Shown here: piece by piece, positions 1 through 8,688 of the stretch | Layout of the letters: the number at the start of each line of letters is the position of its first letter | How positions within the stretch are numbered: the first letter of the stretch is position 1 | Origin: Adiantum capillus-veneris | Taxonomy: Eukaryota; Streptophyta; Polypodiopsida; Polypodiales; Pteridaceae | Length of the DNA: 64,000 nt | Assembly: GCA_014529385.2 (NCBI GenBank) | Contig: CM043942.1 | Coordinates: 57,723,340-57,787,339 of the forward strand | Direction of reading: 5' to 3' | Notes under the pieces: model-generated | Seen by the model: the letters and a program-made list of their open reading frames with translations, nothing else | What the model was told of the DNA's origin: nothing | Database searches by the model: none | Program-made: the position numbers and the translations under genes

Positions 1-81
1 TGATCAAGATGCGCGAAACCATACGATGAAGAAGCAGCTCAACGGCCATGTCGAGGACGACATGAGCAAGGAGGGGGGGAG
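1..81 (+). other. 3' end of internal region of a plus-strand LTR retroelement, with polypurine tract
   Basis: The first 65 bases read as the tail of a hydrophilic frame (Asp/Lys-rich). A purine run at about 66-81 (aaggaggggggagtg) follows, and then TGTTAGAAGC, which looks like an LTR start. A G-rich polypurine tract directly before a TG is the usual plus-strand primer arrangement at the 3' LTR. The rest of the element is outside the window, so the family cannot be fixed. Confidence 0.5.
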
Positions 82-781
82 TGTTAGAAGCTGGACACAC
101 CCTACGGAAACTGACTTCTCGGCAGATTATCATTTTTTGTAATTATTCATTATTGAGAAAATCTGATTTTTCACCTTGTAAATATTGGGGCTTACAGAAG
201 TTTCCAGATTGTATCCCAGTTTTGATAGTTAGATTGAGTAGATGGTTGATTTGGAACTTTAGGGTTTGGGAATTGTAAGGTATTTATACCACTTTTTGAC
301 CTTAGTGAAAAAACCTTTTGTCATTTTTAAAAAAGAAGTTTTGAAGTCTGTGAGTGAGCGTACTGTGTACGAGAGAGAGTGTGAGCTTCATCTTGACGCT
401 ATGTGTGCACCGGTGGTCGGAATCGAGTGCGGAGAAGTGCAGCGTGTTGCCCCCGATGAGAGCTACACACCGATGCCCACATTGTATGCGCACAGTCCAG
501 TTTTGCGAGCTCCTTCTACGAGCTTCATCTCGTGATTCAGTGAGCATACATTGTCCGATTTTGCATTGCAGCATATCCACGCGTTCACATTGAGTAGAGC
601 TACACATTAGGCACTTTAGTTTTTGGAAACGAAGACCTGCAAATTTCGGCCAGACATCCTACCTGATTTTGCACGGAGTGTTTTGGGTTGACGTTTTGGT
701 TCATTGACCTTAGAAAGACCGACCTATTGGTGTTAGTAGGGTATCCTTTAAGTTCCATGGTGTTTCGAGATTGTTTGATGG
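82..781 (+). mobile_element. Putative 3' LTR (left part) of the upstream plus-strand element, interrupted by T1
   Basis: The segment starts with TG right after a polypurine tract, has a TATA-like stretch (ggtatttatacc, about 278-289) and contains no credible ORF. T1 is inserted at 781/782. The sequence appears to resume at 9969 and could end at 10200 with CA. The distal LTR boundary is inferred only, because no second LTR copy lies in the window. The short reading frames inside it are spurious. Confidence 0.4.
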
Positions 782-899
782 TGACGAAGGAAATTTGGAA
801 TGACGGCCTCTACACCAAAACAAACTCCATTGCGCCACAAGGGAAATGAGATGAGGGCACCACCTAGTCTTGGAAGCGTGAACTAGGACCGCTACATGA

Positions 900-984
<85 letters not shown>

Positions 985-2260
985 ACTATGAATGAAGCAT
1001 TAACCGTGGTGTGTGTACAAGGAATGGATGACTTCAAACACTCCCAACAAAAATAGCATATAGATTACCAAACAATCACTCAAGGATTAGCCAAGATACC
1101 ATGAAGCACTCTCACACGCATATAAAACATTTCTCTTAATTAACATAAGTAAGAGGAGGAGAGGTTACTAGCATGAAACAATTTTCACTCTAGAATGTGC
1201 AAGAATAGAGTGAATGAATGAGCTTATGGGCTCATGGTGAGTGATACAAAGGCTCAATGGGCTGAGAGAGGCTTGAAATTACAAAGGGGAAGGCCTCTTT
1301 ATATAGGAAAGAGAGTGATTAGGAGTGAGGTTAAGATACAAGTGTAATTTGTACAAATGAGGCTTGATTAGGGACATTCAACCAATGAAGAAGCTCCTTC
1401 CAAGTGATTTGTTGACCCATTAGCTCCATCATCACTTGTGTTGTCTTCACTCCTTCCTCCATAGCTTGAGTCCAAGAGCTTCCTTATTTTAAAATGTAAA
1501 GAATCTACATAAAATCAATACATATCTAGTAATAATAGAAAGGGGTTGAGTGAGAACTTATGAATTACAACAAGATTAAGCATGACTTGAGACGTGATTA
1601 GAAGAGGAACTTTGATGGGTTTTTGAGCTTGAGAGAGAGGAGGAAGGAGAGGAGGGTGAGAAGACTAATGGATGATTTTAAAGAAGGTCTCAATGTGGAA
1701 AAGGAAGGGTGTGTGTGTGTAAAGGTGGGGGGGTGGTCTCCACCACAGTTGAAAAAACTGTTGTCCACCATTTTGGCCATATCTCCTAGACCGTAGATGC
1801 AAAAATTATAAAAAAAATATGGCCAGAATCTTCAGCTCGTCAGTTACAACTTTGATGAAGACAACTTTTCTTGGATCGAAGTGGAAGTATTTTTTAAAAA
1901 TTCAACAAAATCATGTGCCTGGTTTCTTCCTTTACCAAGTCTTCCACTTGGGTCCCATTTGTTTGAATCATCATATGGCTCCAAAGCCATGATGATATGA
2001 GCCACTCATGACCCTTGAATCATGGGTGCATGGCTCCACAACCACATCATATCTTTTCTTTTCACATTTACATATTTTTCCTTCCCTTTACCACTAGGTT
2101 CTCCCTCTACCTTTCACCTCCGGTGAACTAGTCAAGAAAAAATCATTTTTATAAATTTTTTCCAAGAGGTTGTTCTCACTCTTTCTTTTATTGTAAACCT
2201 CTAGAAGCAAGGAAAACCAACAAAATATGATAAACAAAAATTTGTGATAGGCTCGGATCA
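782..2260 (-). repeat. T1 3' LTR
   Basis: The LTR is 1479 bp and matches 8514-9964 almost throughout. The length difference of 28 bp is explained nearly entirely by the GA microsatellite (79 bp here, 52 bp in the partner). On the minus strand it starts TGATCCGAGCC and ends CCTTCGTCA, giving the canonical TG...CA ends. The TATA-like element is at 1298-1307. Confidence 0.93.
904..982. repeat. (GA)n microsatellite in T1 3' LTR
   Basis: An almost pure GA dinucleotide run of about 79 bp. The allelic run in the other T1 LTR is at 8635-8686 (about 52 bp), so it has changed length since insertion. Confidence 0.97.
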
Positions 2261-2275
2261 TAGCCCCCCCAAACC
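2261..2275 (-). promoter_or_regulatory. T1 polypurine tract
   Basis: On the minus strand AGGTTTGGGGGGGCTA lies immediately before the 3' LTR start TGATCCG. It has the position and composition expected of the plus-strand DNA primer. Confidence 0.8.
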
Positions 2276-2301
2276 TGGCTAGGGGTATTTATGCCTCTAG
2301 C

Positions 2302-3001
2302 CTACTTTCTTTGATCTTGAGCTGACCTTATCCTGATGTGATAAGGCTTTAGACGCCATCCATTTGTCCTGATCTTGTGCACTTTACCATCAATGTCTTG
2401 AAGTCTGTAAGAGCCATTTTTGAACTTTTTGGTGACCAAGAACGGGCCTTCCCATCGGAAAAGAAACTTTCCATCCTTACGAGTGTCGAAGCGAATGTCA
2501 TATCGAAGCACCAGAGATCCCTTTTTGATGTCTTTGGATGCTAGCTTTTTGTTGAACTTTTCTTTGCGCTTCTCTGCTTCTTGAGAATAGTGGTTGATGG
2601 CTTCTTCACGATCCAATTGCAGCCTCTCTAGATCCATGATCCTTTGATGTACTTTCTCCTTTTGAGAGCCTACCTGGCTACCCAATATTCGAAGACTTGT
2701 TAACTTGACTTCAATGGGCAAAAGCGCCTCCTTTCCATAAACCAAATGAAAGGGTGTGTACCCTAATGTGGTTTTGAAGGAGGTTCTATAGGCCCATAGA
2801 GCTCCATTCAGGTGTTTGTCCCAATCTTGGCGCCTGGCATGTACCTGTTTGGTGAGAATTTTGCAAATGATTCCATTTACCTTTTCCACCAAACCATTGC
2901 ACTGAGGGTAGTAAGGAGTAGAGTGTTGATGCTGAATATTTAGCTTCTTCATGAGTTCTCCTACCAACTCTGCTCTAAACCCTGGTCCTAAACCCTGGTC
3001 C
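2302..3001 (-). pseudogene. T1 integrase C-terminal half, out of frame with gag-pol
   Basis: This frame carries the third catalytic region of integrase (YYPQCNGLVEKVNG, with the Glu) and the downstream C-terminal domain (RYDIRFDTRKDGKFLFRWEGPF). It ends 26 codons after NGWRLKPYH. It is out of frame with the main ORF because a 13-bp direct repeat (taaaccctggtcc) at 2976-2988 and 2989-3001 duplicates the GPGF codons just after the second catalytic Asp. The equivalent region in T2 is continuous, so this is a recent mutation and not a programmed event. Confidence 0.88.
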
Positions 3002-6000
3002 TCTATCAGATAGTATTTCAAGAGGGGTGCCAAACCGGCAACAGATCTGGTCAAAGATGAACTGACTCACATCCTTAGCAGTAATTCTATTGGTCGGCAT
3101 AGCCTCAGCCCATCTAGTCATGTAGTCTACTCCCATGATGATGTACTCTTTACCTGACTGAGTGCGTGGTAGAGGCCCTATGGCATCAATTCCCCACTTC
3201 TCAAAGGGCCCATATACCTTTATTGGGTTCTGAGGTTCAGCTATGAGCCGTCGTGGTCCTGCTTTCTGACATTCATCACATGTTTGACACCAATATTTGA
3301 CATCACGATGAAGACTTGGCCAAGTAAACCCAGCTTGTAGAACCTTTCTACTAGTGACGTCATGTGCAAAGTGTCCTCCACACATATCATCGTGACAAGC
3401 TTTTAAAATCTCTTCAATTTCACTCTTCAAAGGAACTCTCCTAAGCACACTATCCTTACCAAGACAATACAAGTCATCATTTACTATGTGATACCTGGTA
3501 GCCTTCCTAGCTAACCATCGCCTTTCCCCTGCATTCAAGTGTTTAGGAGCCTCTCCTTGCTCCAGAATGTGCATAATATCTTCCAAGTCCTCCTTGCCTT
3601 GCTGAAGTGGAAGTTTGATGGCCACTGCTCCCACTATTGACTCATTTAACTTTGATGATGCTAGGTGGTCTGCATCCTTGTTCTGGTCTCTTGGTACATG
3701 ATGTACTTGTGCCTCCCTAAATCTCCTCATAAGAGCTTTTGCTTCTCTCGTTTTAGTAGAGAGACGGGCATTTTTGCAAGCCCATGTACCTTGCATTTGC
3801 CTTACCAAAAGCATGGAGTCACCAAAAGCGTTTAATCTCTTAATTGAATTATCGAGGCACCAACAAAGGCCATGAATTAGAGCATGATATTCTGCTTCAT
3901 TGTTGGAGTGGACATCTTCTAGAGTGATCCCTTCACCATGGATCCTCTCTCCCAATGGGGATAAGACCACGATGCCTGCAGCTGCCTTATCCTTGGTTCT
4001 CTTGTATGCTCCATCAAAGTAGAGGCTATAAGCATTGACCAAAGCCTCTAGAGCTGGAGGTGGTGGAAGTTCCTTTCTCTTCAAATGGCAAACTTTTTCA
4101 TAGCACTTGTTTGTTAAAATGTCGGCTAAGCATGCTCGAGTTGTTCTTTCAACCTGTATTGTATAATCAAACTCTTGAAGTCGCACCACCCACTTTGCTA
4201 TTTTGTCAGAGATTTCCATATGTTGTAGTGCATAGGGAAACATATCCTCCACAGTGATAATTACAAACCTCTTCGGCAGCAAGTATGGCCGAAATTTGGT
4301 TACCGCAAACATGAGAGCTAACACTAGCTGTTCCATTAGGGTGTAGGCCTTCTCTGTGTTTTCCATGAGGCGGCTAGCAAAATACACAGGCCTCATAAAG
4401 GAGGTTTTTGGATCTTTTTGTAGGAGGGCAGCACCAATGGCTTCTTCTCCCACACTAGGGTTTACAAAGAATGTTTCTTCCCAACAAGGTTGGAGGATTA
4501 CAGGGAGTGACCCTAACATTTTTTTAATCTCTCTAAAATGCCCTTCACTTTCTTCACTCCAAACAAGCGTCTCTTGACGAATCAGCTGTTGTAGAGGAAA
4601 TATCACTTGGGAGAGTAAGTGTATGAATCTACTCAAATATCTTAGCTTTTGCAAGAAGGAGATTAATTGTTTGATGGAAGTTGGGGAAGGTAGATTTAGC
4701 AATGTTTCTATCTTTTCAGGATCTACCTCGATTCCATCAATGGACACTACATGCCCTAATAGTGTAACCTTGCTTTCCCCAATGTGACATTTGTCCTTGT
4801 TTAGTTGTCCACCCAGCTTAGCTAAACGAGTAAATCCTTCATCAATCTTGCCGAGATGCATACTTTTGGAGCTGTAAATACAAAAGTCATCTATGAAAAC
4901 CCTTATGGACTTACCAAAGTAAGGTTGGAAGACCATGTTCATGAATCGTTGAAAGGTGGCTGGAGCGTTGGTGAGACCAAAAGGCATGACTCGAAATGCA
5001 AAACATCCCCATGGTGTGATGAAAGTAGTCTTTTTCTGGTCCTCCTCTGCAATGCGTATTTGAAAGTAGCCAGAGTAGCCATCACACACTGTGTATCTCT
5101 CATGGCCTGCTACTTCATTTAGAATCTCATCTTGAAATGGGAGAGGGAAGTGGTCCCTCTTTGTTGCAGCATTTAGTGGCTTGTAATCCACGCACACTCG
5201 CCATTTACCATTCTTCTTTGGCCTCACCACTACTGGGGAGACCCATTCTGAATCTTCTACTGGGTATATGAATCCTGCTTCTAAGAGTCTCTTCACCTCA
5301 GACAACAGTGCATTTTGTTGCACAACTCCTAATCTTCTTAGTTTTTGTACTACTGGCTTGCTCCCTTCTTTTAGATGGATATGATGCTTCACTGCCGTGA
5401 CACGTGTAATGTGAGTGTAATGAGAAATAAACAACGATGCATGCTTCTTGAGAACATTTACATAACCCTCCTTTTCTTCTTCCTTTATATCCTTGGATAA
5501 CATCTCCTCTAGGCTCGCATCCCACACATTCTCCATTTGGATCCTTGGGTTGTCTTCTGATGAGGTAGTTTCCTTTATGGTGACGCCCATGACTTCGAGA
5601 GTGCTATCACTCTCTTCACTTGAACTCTCTTTCTCGTCCATGGATGAGGAGCATCCACTTGAGCTCCACTCATCAGCTGACGTCTCTAGTTCAAGGTTCT
5701 CTTGTCGCCCATTCTTTAGGTTATAAACCACCTTCCAACTATGGACACCCATGCGAGGCCTCAACTCCAAGTCTCCTGTTGCCCAATCTTGCCTAGCTCC
5801 TATACCCATAAGCCAAGGTCGTCCTAAAATAACGGGGTATCCTTCTCCCTTTACTAGCATCACATAAGCATCAACCTCTGTAGTGATTCCAAAAACAGAA
5901 ACTCTCAAAGCTTTCACTAGACCCACACAAGTGACAGAGACATTATTGGCCATTTTTGCCCTAAAGTTTGATGATTCCATTACCTCTAAACCCAATTGAT

Positions 6001-7474
6001 GCATTAGCTTTTCTGTCATGACACAAACCTCTGCTCCACTGTCAATGTAAGTTTTTGGAATCCGTTGTCCCTTGATTTGAGCCTCCACCAAAGGCACTAT
6101 ATCCTTGAGACCATATGCTTTGATTACACTTACTAGCTTACTTCGCTTTGCCCTCGTGCTCACCATTTTTGACCATTGTCGTCGAAGCTTTGGGGAGATA
6201 TGAAGTAGTTGTGGCCAAGTAATCTTTGGTCCTTGAGAACTCACATCAGCTGCCAAGTCATAAGGTTGTGTCCGAGATCCCATAGGGAAATCAGAGATGT
6301 CAATTTGAGACCTAGTACGGGTCTTTCTCTTCTTGTCTTTATCTTTATTTGCCCGAGATGTACTTGCTTCATTGCTTGCATCCTTGCTTGTTTCTTTACC
6401 TACTTCATCTTGGACACGCACACGTTTGATAGGCATTGTAGCCACTTCATCTATCTTCATCTTCCCTTTAGCTATTTCTTCCTGGTTGCTTCTGCCCTTG
6501 AGGACCTCCTCCATCCTTATGATGCTCACATTTGGTTGAGTAGCAGGGGCTTGAGCTTGAGCACGAGGTGGCTGCAAAATTTGAGGTTGCGGTTGCTCTT
6601 GTGCTTGAGCTCTAGCACGGGGTGGACTTACTTGTTGTCGAGGACCTCTGACAGGGTAGTCATATCTTCTGGGATGAGGGCAATTATACATGCCGTGGCC
6701 AATTTCCCCACAATTGTAACACAACATTTCCCTTGCTTGACGTCGCATTGGTGGCCGATTCCCACCATTTCCCGCAATAGGCCTTCTTACACCCTGCACA
6801 AGATTTACTCTCAACCCCTCTAGCTGGTTTGTGAGATTGTTTATTTGTTGGAGCATATCTTCTTGTTGACCTCTATTGAGGTCTGGTGCATTAGGCACAT
6901 TTGGAGGTATGTGAGAATCTTCCATAGTTGTGATATTGCCTCCCAAAGCTAGCTGGCCAGCTTGGGCTTGATAGAGAATCTTTCTATTCTTTTCCCTAGC
7001 AATTCTTAAGGCATCTTCAAAAGCATTTGGAAATTTGCCCTTTACCTTCTCCCTTAGCAAGGGGTACAAACCTGAGATAAATCGATCCTTTTGGAGGCAA
7101 TTGGGAGCTCGCTCACCAGGGTTTAGTAAGTCTGACCATTGCCCCCAAAGTTTCAGAAAACCTTCCTCATAGGTTGCATAACCATGAGGGTCAACTTGAT
7201 GAAGGGACAGAAGCCGTTGCCATAGTTCTTCTGCCGAATTGGCTCGTTGAAATCTTCGTAGGAAAGCCACCTTCAATCCCTCCCAATCAATTCTTTGGGT
7301 TGGATCTAGAGCCTGGAACCATACCCTAGCTTCTTCTTTGAGCACCAAAGGAAAAGCTCTCAATTTCATTGCTTCGTCATCCCTTCTGGAGACAAGGAAA
7401 GCCATCTCCAAGTTATCCAAAAAATCCCCAGCATTTTCCCCACTTCGCCCGAAAAAATTTGGGAAAGCCATCAT
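2975..7474 (-). CDS. T1 gag-pol polyprotein (truncated in integrase)
   Basis: This single frame encodes Gag, protease, RT, RNase H, a second RNase H and most of integrase. The first in-frame ATG pair is at 7474, giving MMAFPNFFG; the MAFPNF start is conserved in T3. Visible motifs in order: a retrotransposon Gag domain; a CCHC knuckle (CYNCGEIGHGMYNC); retropepsin DSGA near 6040 with VILGRPWL; RT with FIDD near 4890; an ancestral RNase H whose first catalytic Asp is replaced (FFVNPSVG); a second RNase H with LYFDGAY, NNEAEY, FGDS and KDAD; and integrase HH-CC (CQTCDECQ) followed by GIDAIGPL and LSDRGPGF. Gag and Pol share one frame. The frame ends prematurely because of the 13-bp duplication at 2976-3001. 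Confidence 0.93.
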   Translation of the reverse strand: MMAFPNFFGRSGENAGDFLDNLEMAFLVSRRDDEAMKLRAFPLVLKEEARVWFQALDPTQRIDWEGLKVAFLRRFQRANSAEELWQRLLSLHQVDPHGYATYEEGFLKLWGQWSDLLNPGERAPNCLQKDRFISGLYPLLREKVKGKFPNAFEDALRIAREKNRKILYQAQAGQLALGGNITTMEDSHIPPNVPNAPDLNRGQQEDMLQQINNLTNQLEGLRVNLVQGVRRPIAGNGGNRPPMRRQAREMLCYNCGEIGHGMYNCPHPRRYDYPVRGPRQQVSPPRARAQAQEQPQPQILQPPRAQAQAPATQPNVSIIRMEEVLKGRSNQEEIAKGKMKIDEVATMPIKRVRVQDEVGKETSKDASNEASTSRANKDKDKKRKTRTRSQIDISDFPMGSRTQPYDLAADVSSQGPKITWPQLLHISPKLRRQWSKMVSTRAKRSKLVSVIKAYGLKDIVPLVEAQIKGQRIPKTYIDSGAEVCVMTEKLMHQLGLEVMESSNFRAKMANNVSVTCVGLVKALRVSVFGITTEVDAYVMLVKGEGYPVILGRPWLMGIGARQDWATGDLELRPRMGVHSWKVVYNLKNGRQENLELETSADEWSSSGCSSSMDEKESSSEESDSTLEVMGVTIKETTSSEDNPRIQMENVWDASLEEMLSKDIKEEEKEGYVNVLKKHASLFISHYTHITRVTAVKHHIHLKEGSKPVVQKLRRLGVVQQNALLSEVKRLLEAGFIYPVEDSEWVSPVVVRPKKNGKWRVCVDYKPLNAATKRDHFPLPFQDEILNEVAGHERYTVCDGYSGYFQIRIAEEDQKKTTFITPWGCFAFRVMPFGLTNAPATFQRFMNMVFQPYFGKSIRVFIDDFCIYSSKSMHLGKIDEGFTRLAKLGGQLNKDKCHIGESKVTLLGHVVSIDGIEVDPEKIETLLNLPSPTSIKQLISFLQKLRYLSRFIHLLSQVIFPLQQLIRQETLVWSEESEGHFREIKKMLGSLPVILQPCWEETFFVNPSVGEEAIGAALLQKDPKTSFMRPVYFASRLMENTEKAYTLMEQLVLALMFAVTKFRPYLLPKRFVIITVEDMFPYALQHMEISDKIAKWVVRLQEFDYTIQVERTTRACLADILTNKCYEKVCHLKRKELPPPPALEALVNAYSLYFDGAYKRTKDKAAAGIVVLSPLGERIHGEGITLEDVHSNNEAEYHALIHGLCWCLDNSIKRLNAFGDSMLLVRQMQGTWACKNARLSTKTREAKALMRRFREAQVHHVPRDQNKDADHLASSKLNESIVGAVAIKLPLQQGKEDLEDIMHILEQGEAPKHLNAGERRWLARKATRYHIVNDDLYCLGKDSVLRRVPLKSEIEEILKACHDDMCGGHFAHDVTSRKVLQAGFTWPSLHRDVKYWCQTCDECQKAGPRRLIAEPQNPIKVYGPFEKWGIDAIGPLPRTQSGKEYIIMGVDYMTRWAEAMPTNRITAKDVSQFIFDQICCRFGTPLEILSDRGPGFRTRV

Positions 7475-7494
7475 AAAAGTGGGTTGCCTTCCTC

Positions 7495-7707
7495 TCAATA
7501 TAGCACAAAGATGAAAACGTCTAGGCCCAAATCATATCTTATTAAGGGTAGAATAAATGGATTGATAGATGCATTAATCTCAGCTAGACGACGAGGGCCT
7601 AGTAAGTCCCTTATGATGTTTTGGAACCTAAGCTTTGTGCTAGCTATTATATGCACAGTTTGTCTAGCAAGAGGTTGGAAAGGTCCATATAAATCCCTAT
7701 GATTCAT
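7495..7707 (-). CDS. ORF-F copy 2, small conserved leader protein of T1
   Basis: A 70-residue ATG-started frame ends 20 nt before the gag ATG. It belongs to a family seen four times in this window (7495-7707, 7717-7926, 22522-22740, 31501-31728). Shared pattern: a basic N-terminal half, Gly-x2-Arg, then a Pro-(hydrophobic)-(Leu/Phe)-Pro motif, here PFILPLIRY, and a hydrophobic end, here LDVFIFVLY. No known domain is recognised. Its conservation in three otherwise diverged elements argues for a coding role; the function is unknown. Confidence 0.65.
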   Translation of the reverse strand: MNHRDLYGPFQPLARQTVHIIASTKLRFQNIIRDLLGPRRLAEINASINPFILPLIRYDLGLDVFIFVLY

Positions 7708-7716
7708 GGAGTATGC

Positions 7717-7926
7717 TTAAAGCAAGATGAAGATGTGAACATCAAAAGATACATTATACTCCAAAATAGGAAATATTATAGGGTCAGGGGACAGCAATAT
7801 CTCTCTCAACCTCTCAGCTCCAAAATAGAAGACCAATCTTTGTTGGAAAAAAATCTTTCTATCAATGCGCACATTCACCCTAATATTCTGAACTGATTGA
7901 AAGTTGTGGAAAATGGTATTATTCAT
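7717..7926 (-). CDS. ORF-F copy 1, small conserved leader protein of T1
   Basis: This 69-residue frame starts at an ATG at 7926 and stops 9 nt before the ATG of ORF-F copy 2, in the same phase. It is closer to the T3 homologue (both have IDRKIF, QQR, FGAERL and EIL-SP) than to its tandem neighbour. T1 therefore carries two diverged ORF-F genes and not a fresh duplication. It ends FDVHIFILL. The function is unknown, and no transmembrane-length segment or metal-binding motif is evident. Confidence 0.65.
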   Translation of the reverse strand: MNNTIFHNFQSVQNIRVNVRIDRKIFFQQRLVFYFGAERLREILLSPDPIIFPILEYNVSFDVHIFILL

Positions 7927-7959
7927 TGGTGCATTAATTACAAACTTCCATGAAGCACT

Positions 7960-8463
7960 TCATTGAAGTTGAGCTCTCTTGGATCCCACCATTTGAGAGA
8001 TGCGAAGAATTTGCTCACCAGTGATTAGCCTAGCTTTGGTGTGACCATCTTCAGCTTTGTAGAGTTCATAGGGTTCGATGGCTACCCTCTCAACCACCTT
8101 GAGCCTTCTTGCTAGTAGTAGTTGGAGTGCATCACCATATGTAGCCTCTTGCCAATACCGCACCCCATTGATGTGTAGCTCCCCCTCCAAAAACTTGTTA
8201 ATACCCGAGTTTGAGAGTGCTTTCACCACCTGAAGTCGAGGCTTCAAAGGAAGTGTCTTCACACTAGCCACAAAGCACTCCACACAATTTTTTGACCTAG
8301 GGACTTGATGACTACAAGATTTTCCTTGAAGCAAAGAAGGGTGTGTGTAGTTAACTCTCTTTACCCGCATACGTGCCGTTTGTCGATAAAGACGCTTCTT
8401 TTCTCGAGCTTCTTGGGGAGACCATAGTGGAAGTCTCGGAGAATTTGATGGATCTTCCTTCAT
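7960..8463 (-). CDS. ORF-L, conserved extra ORF upstream of gag in T1
   Basis: A 167-residue ATG-started frame begins 28 nt after the primer-binding site. Compared with the T3 ORF at 31745-32278 it shares, in order: a basic N-terminal stretch (SPRL...P-EA...RLRV-like); a Cys-x8/9-Cys-x2-Cys-Phe cluster (here CVECF); VK-LP--P; ELHINGV; YGDALQLLLARRL; and VAIEPY, followed by a Gly-rich stretch and a C-terminal IG/VGSK. No known family is recognised. Tat/Ogre relatives are known to have an extra ORF1 in this place, and this may be its counterpart. The cysteines could bind metal, but that is inference. The frame is intact. Confidence 0.72.
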   Translation of the reverse strand: MKEDPSNSPRLPLWSPQEAREKKRLYRQTARMRVKRVNYTHPSLLQGKSCSHQVPRSKNCVECFVASVKTLPLKPRLQVVKALSNSGINKFLEGELHINGVRYWQEATYGDALQLLLARRLKVVERVAIEPYELYKAEDGHTKARLITGEQILRISQMVGSKRAQLQ

Positions 8464-8490
8464 AGGATTGATAGAGCGCTGCTTGAGAAC

Positions 8491-8508
8491 TCCTCCGTGG
8501 GGGCACCA
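8491..8508 (-). promoter_or_regulatory. T1 primer-binding site
   Basis: On the minus strand TGGTGCCCCCACGGAGGA starts 5 nt after the 5' LTR end. The T2 and T3 sites have the same pattern. It resembles the tRNA-Arg type reported for Ogre/Tat elements, but the tRNA was not confirmed. Confidence 0.75.
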
Positions 8509-8513
8509 ATTTA

Positions 8514-8631
8514 TGACGAAGGAAATTTGGAATGGCGGCCTCTACACCAAAACAAACTCCATTGCGCCACAAGGGAAATGAGATGAGGGAACCACCTAGT
8601 CTTGGAAGCGTGAACTAGGACCGCTACACGA

Positions 8632-8688
<57 letters not shown>

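Noticed and set aside
1598-1780. 60-aa minus-strand ORF, repeated at 9302-9484
   Set aside because: Both copies are the same place in the two T1 LTRs; repetition is explained by LTR duplication, not coding constraint.
6209-6823. 204-aa plus-strand ORF opposite T1 gag
   Set aside because: It is an antisense shadow of the Gag/linker coding region, with no domain-like sequence.
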